Below, in pieces: positions 5,180-5,244 of a stretch of 5,244 bases of DNA. The notes beneath the pieces are model-generated. The model did no database searches, had not been told where the DNA came from, and saw nothing but the letters and a program-made list of their open reading frames with translations. Both the position numbers and the translations under genes were made by a program. Positions within the stretch are counted from its first letter, which is position 1; each line of letters starts with the position of its first letter. Source of the stretch: Oscillospiraceae bacterium (GTDB lineage Bacteria > Bacillota > Clostridia > Oscillospirales > Oscillospiraceae); contig JAFZAM010000028.1 in assembly GCA_017557265.1 (NCBI GenBank), forward strand, positions 1-5,244. Direction: 5' to 3'.

Positions 5180-5228
5180 GGAAGGTTGCTTGAATGGAGA
5201 TTTACTCCTACTTGCGGCCTTCTTTTTT
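5180..5228 (+). ncRNA. Hairpin transcript: small RNA or attenuator leader
   Basis: From the predicted start the RNA folds straight into a hairpin. GAAGGTTGC (5181-5189) pairs with GCGGCCTTC (5214-5222) through nine pairs including two G-U. An internal loop and an inner stem GGAG/CTCC (5196-5199 with 5205-5208) follow. Six T's (5223-5228) come directly after, so the structure is a good intrinsic terminator. Transcription would stop after about 50 nt unless something prevents it. It therefore encodes either a tiny RNA or a regulated leader for a gene to the right. An alternative is that the frame from ATG 5194 (MEIYSYLRPSFFMLFRL, open to the edge) is translated, with GGAAGG (5180-5185) as ribosome binding site. 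The hairpin would then be a leader-peptide attenuator or chance. I do not recognise a known RNA family. Confidence 0.45.
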
Positions 5229-5244
5229 CATGTTGTTTCGTCTA

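Overview
The window looks like chromosomal DNA from a GC-rich, endospore-forming, anaerobic Firmicute. A gut-type clostridium of the Oscillospirales kind is a reasonable guess, but nothing here proves the lineage. The reasons are a SpoVAC spore-membrane protein, a Bacillus-type topoisomerase III, strong AGGAGG ribosome binding sites, short GC-rich terminators, and an oxygen-sensitive-looking ferredoxin/flavoprotein pair. No insertion sequence, CRISPR array, tRNA or rRNA is visible.

Left part (1-1120): the N-terminal third of topB runs leftward out of the window. It diverges from a single spoVAC gene, which ends at a strong hairpin terminator. Middle (1118-2224): a LysR-type regulator is read leftward. 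The AT-rich gap of about 240 bp after it carries a textbook LysR-type dyad (TGCAT-N11-ATGCA), a second half-site and several -10-like hexamers, followed by the ribosome binding site of the next operon.

Right part (2225-5012): a compact three-gene operon encodes a small two-cluster ferredoxin, a 571-residue soluble FAD protein of the fumarate reductase/adenylylsulfate reductase superfamily, and a 258-residue protein of the PhlG/phloretin hydrolase family (metal-dependent C-C bond hydrolases). Each gene has its own strong Shine-Dalgarno sequence, and one long bidirectional terminator closes the unit. The simplest reading is a LysR-controlled catabolic module. The ferredoxin would feed electrons to (or take them from) the flavoenzyme acting on a small carbonyl or polyphenol-type compound, and the hydrolase would cut a carbon-carbon bond next to a ketone. 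I know of no described system with exactly this trio, and the substrate cannot be read from the sequence. The ferredoxin has no ATG in the right place: the spacing points to an ACG (or ATC) start.

Tail (5013-5244): after the operon terminator there is a perfect 9-bp-arm dyad. It is followed by a clear sigma-70 type promoter whose predicted transcript folds at once into a long hairpin ending in six T's, which suggests a small RNA or a transcription attenuator in front of a gene beyond the window. A short reading frame beginning inside that hairpin also stays open to the end.
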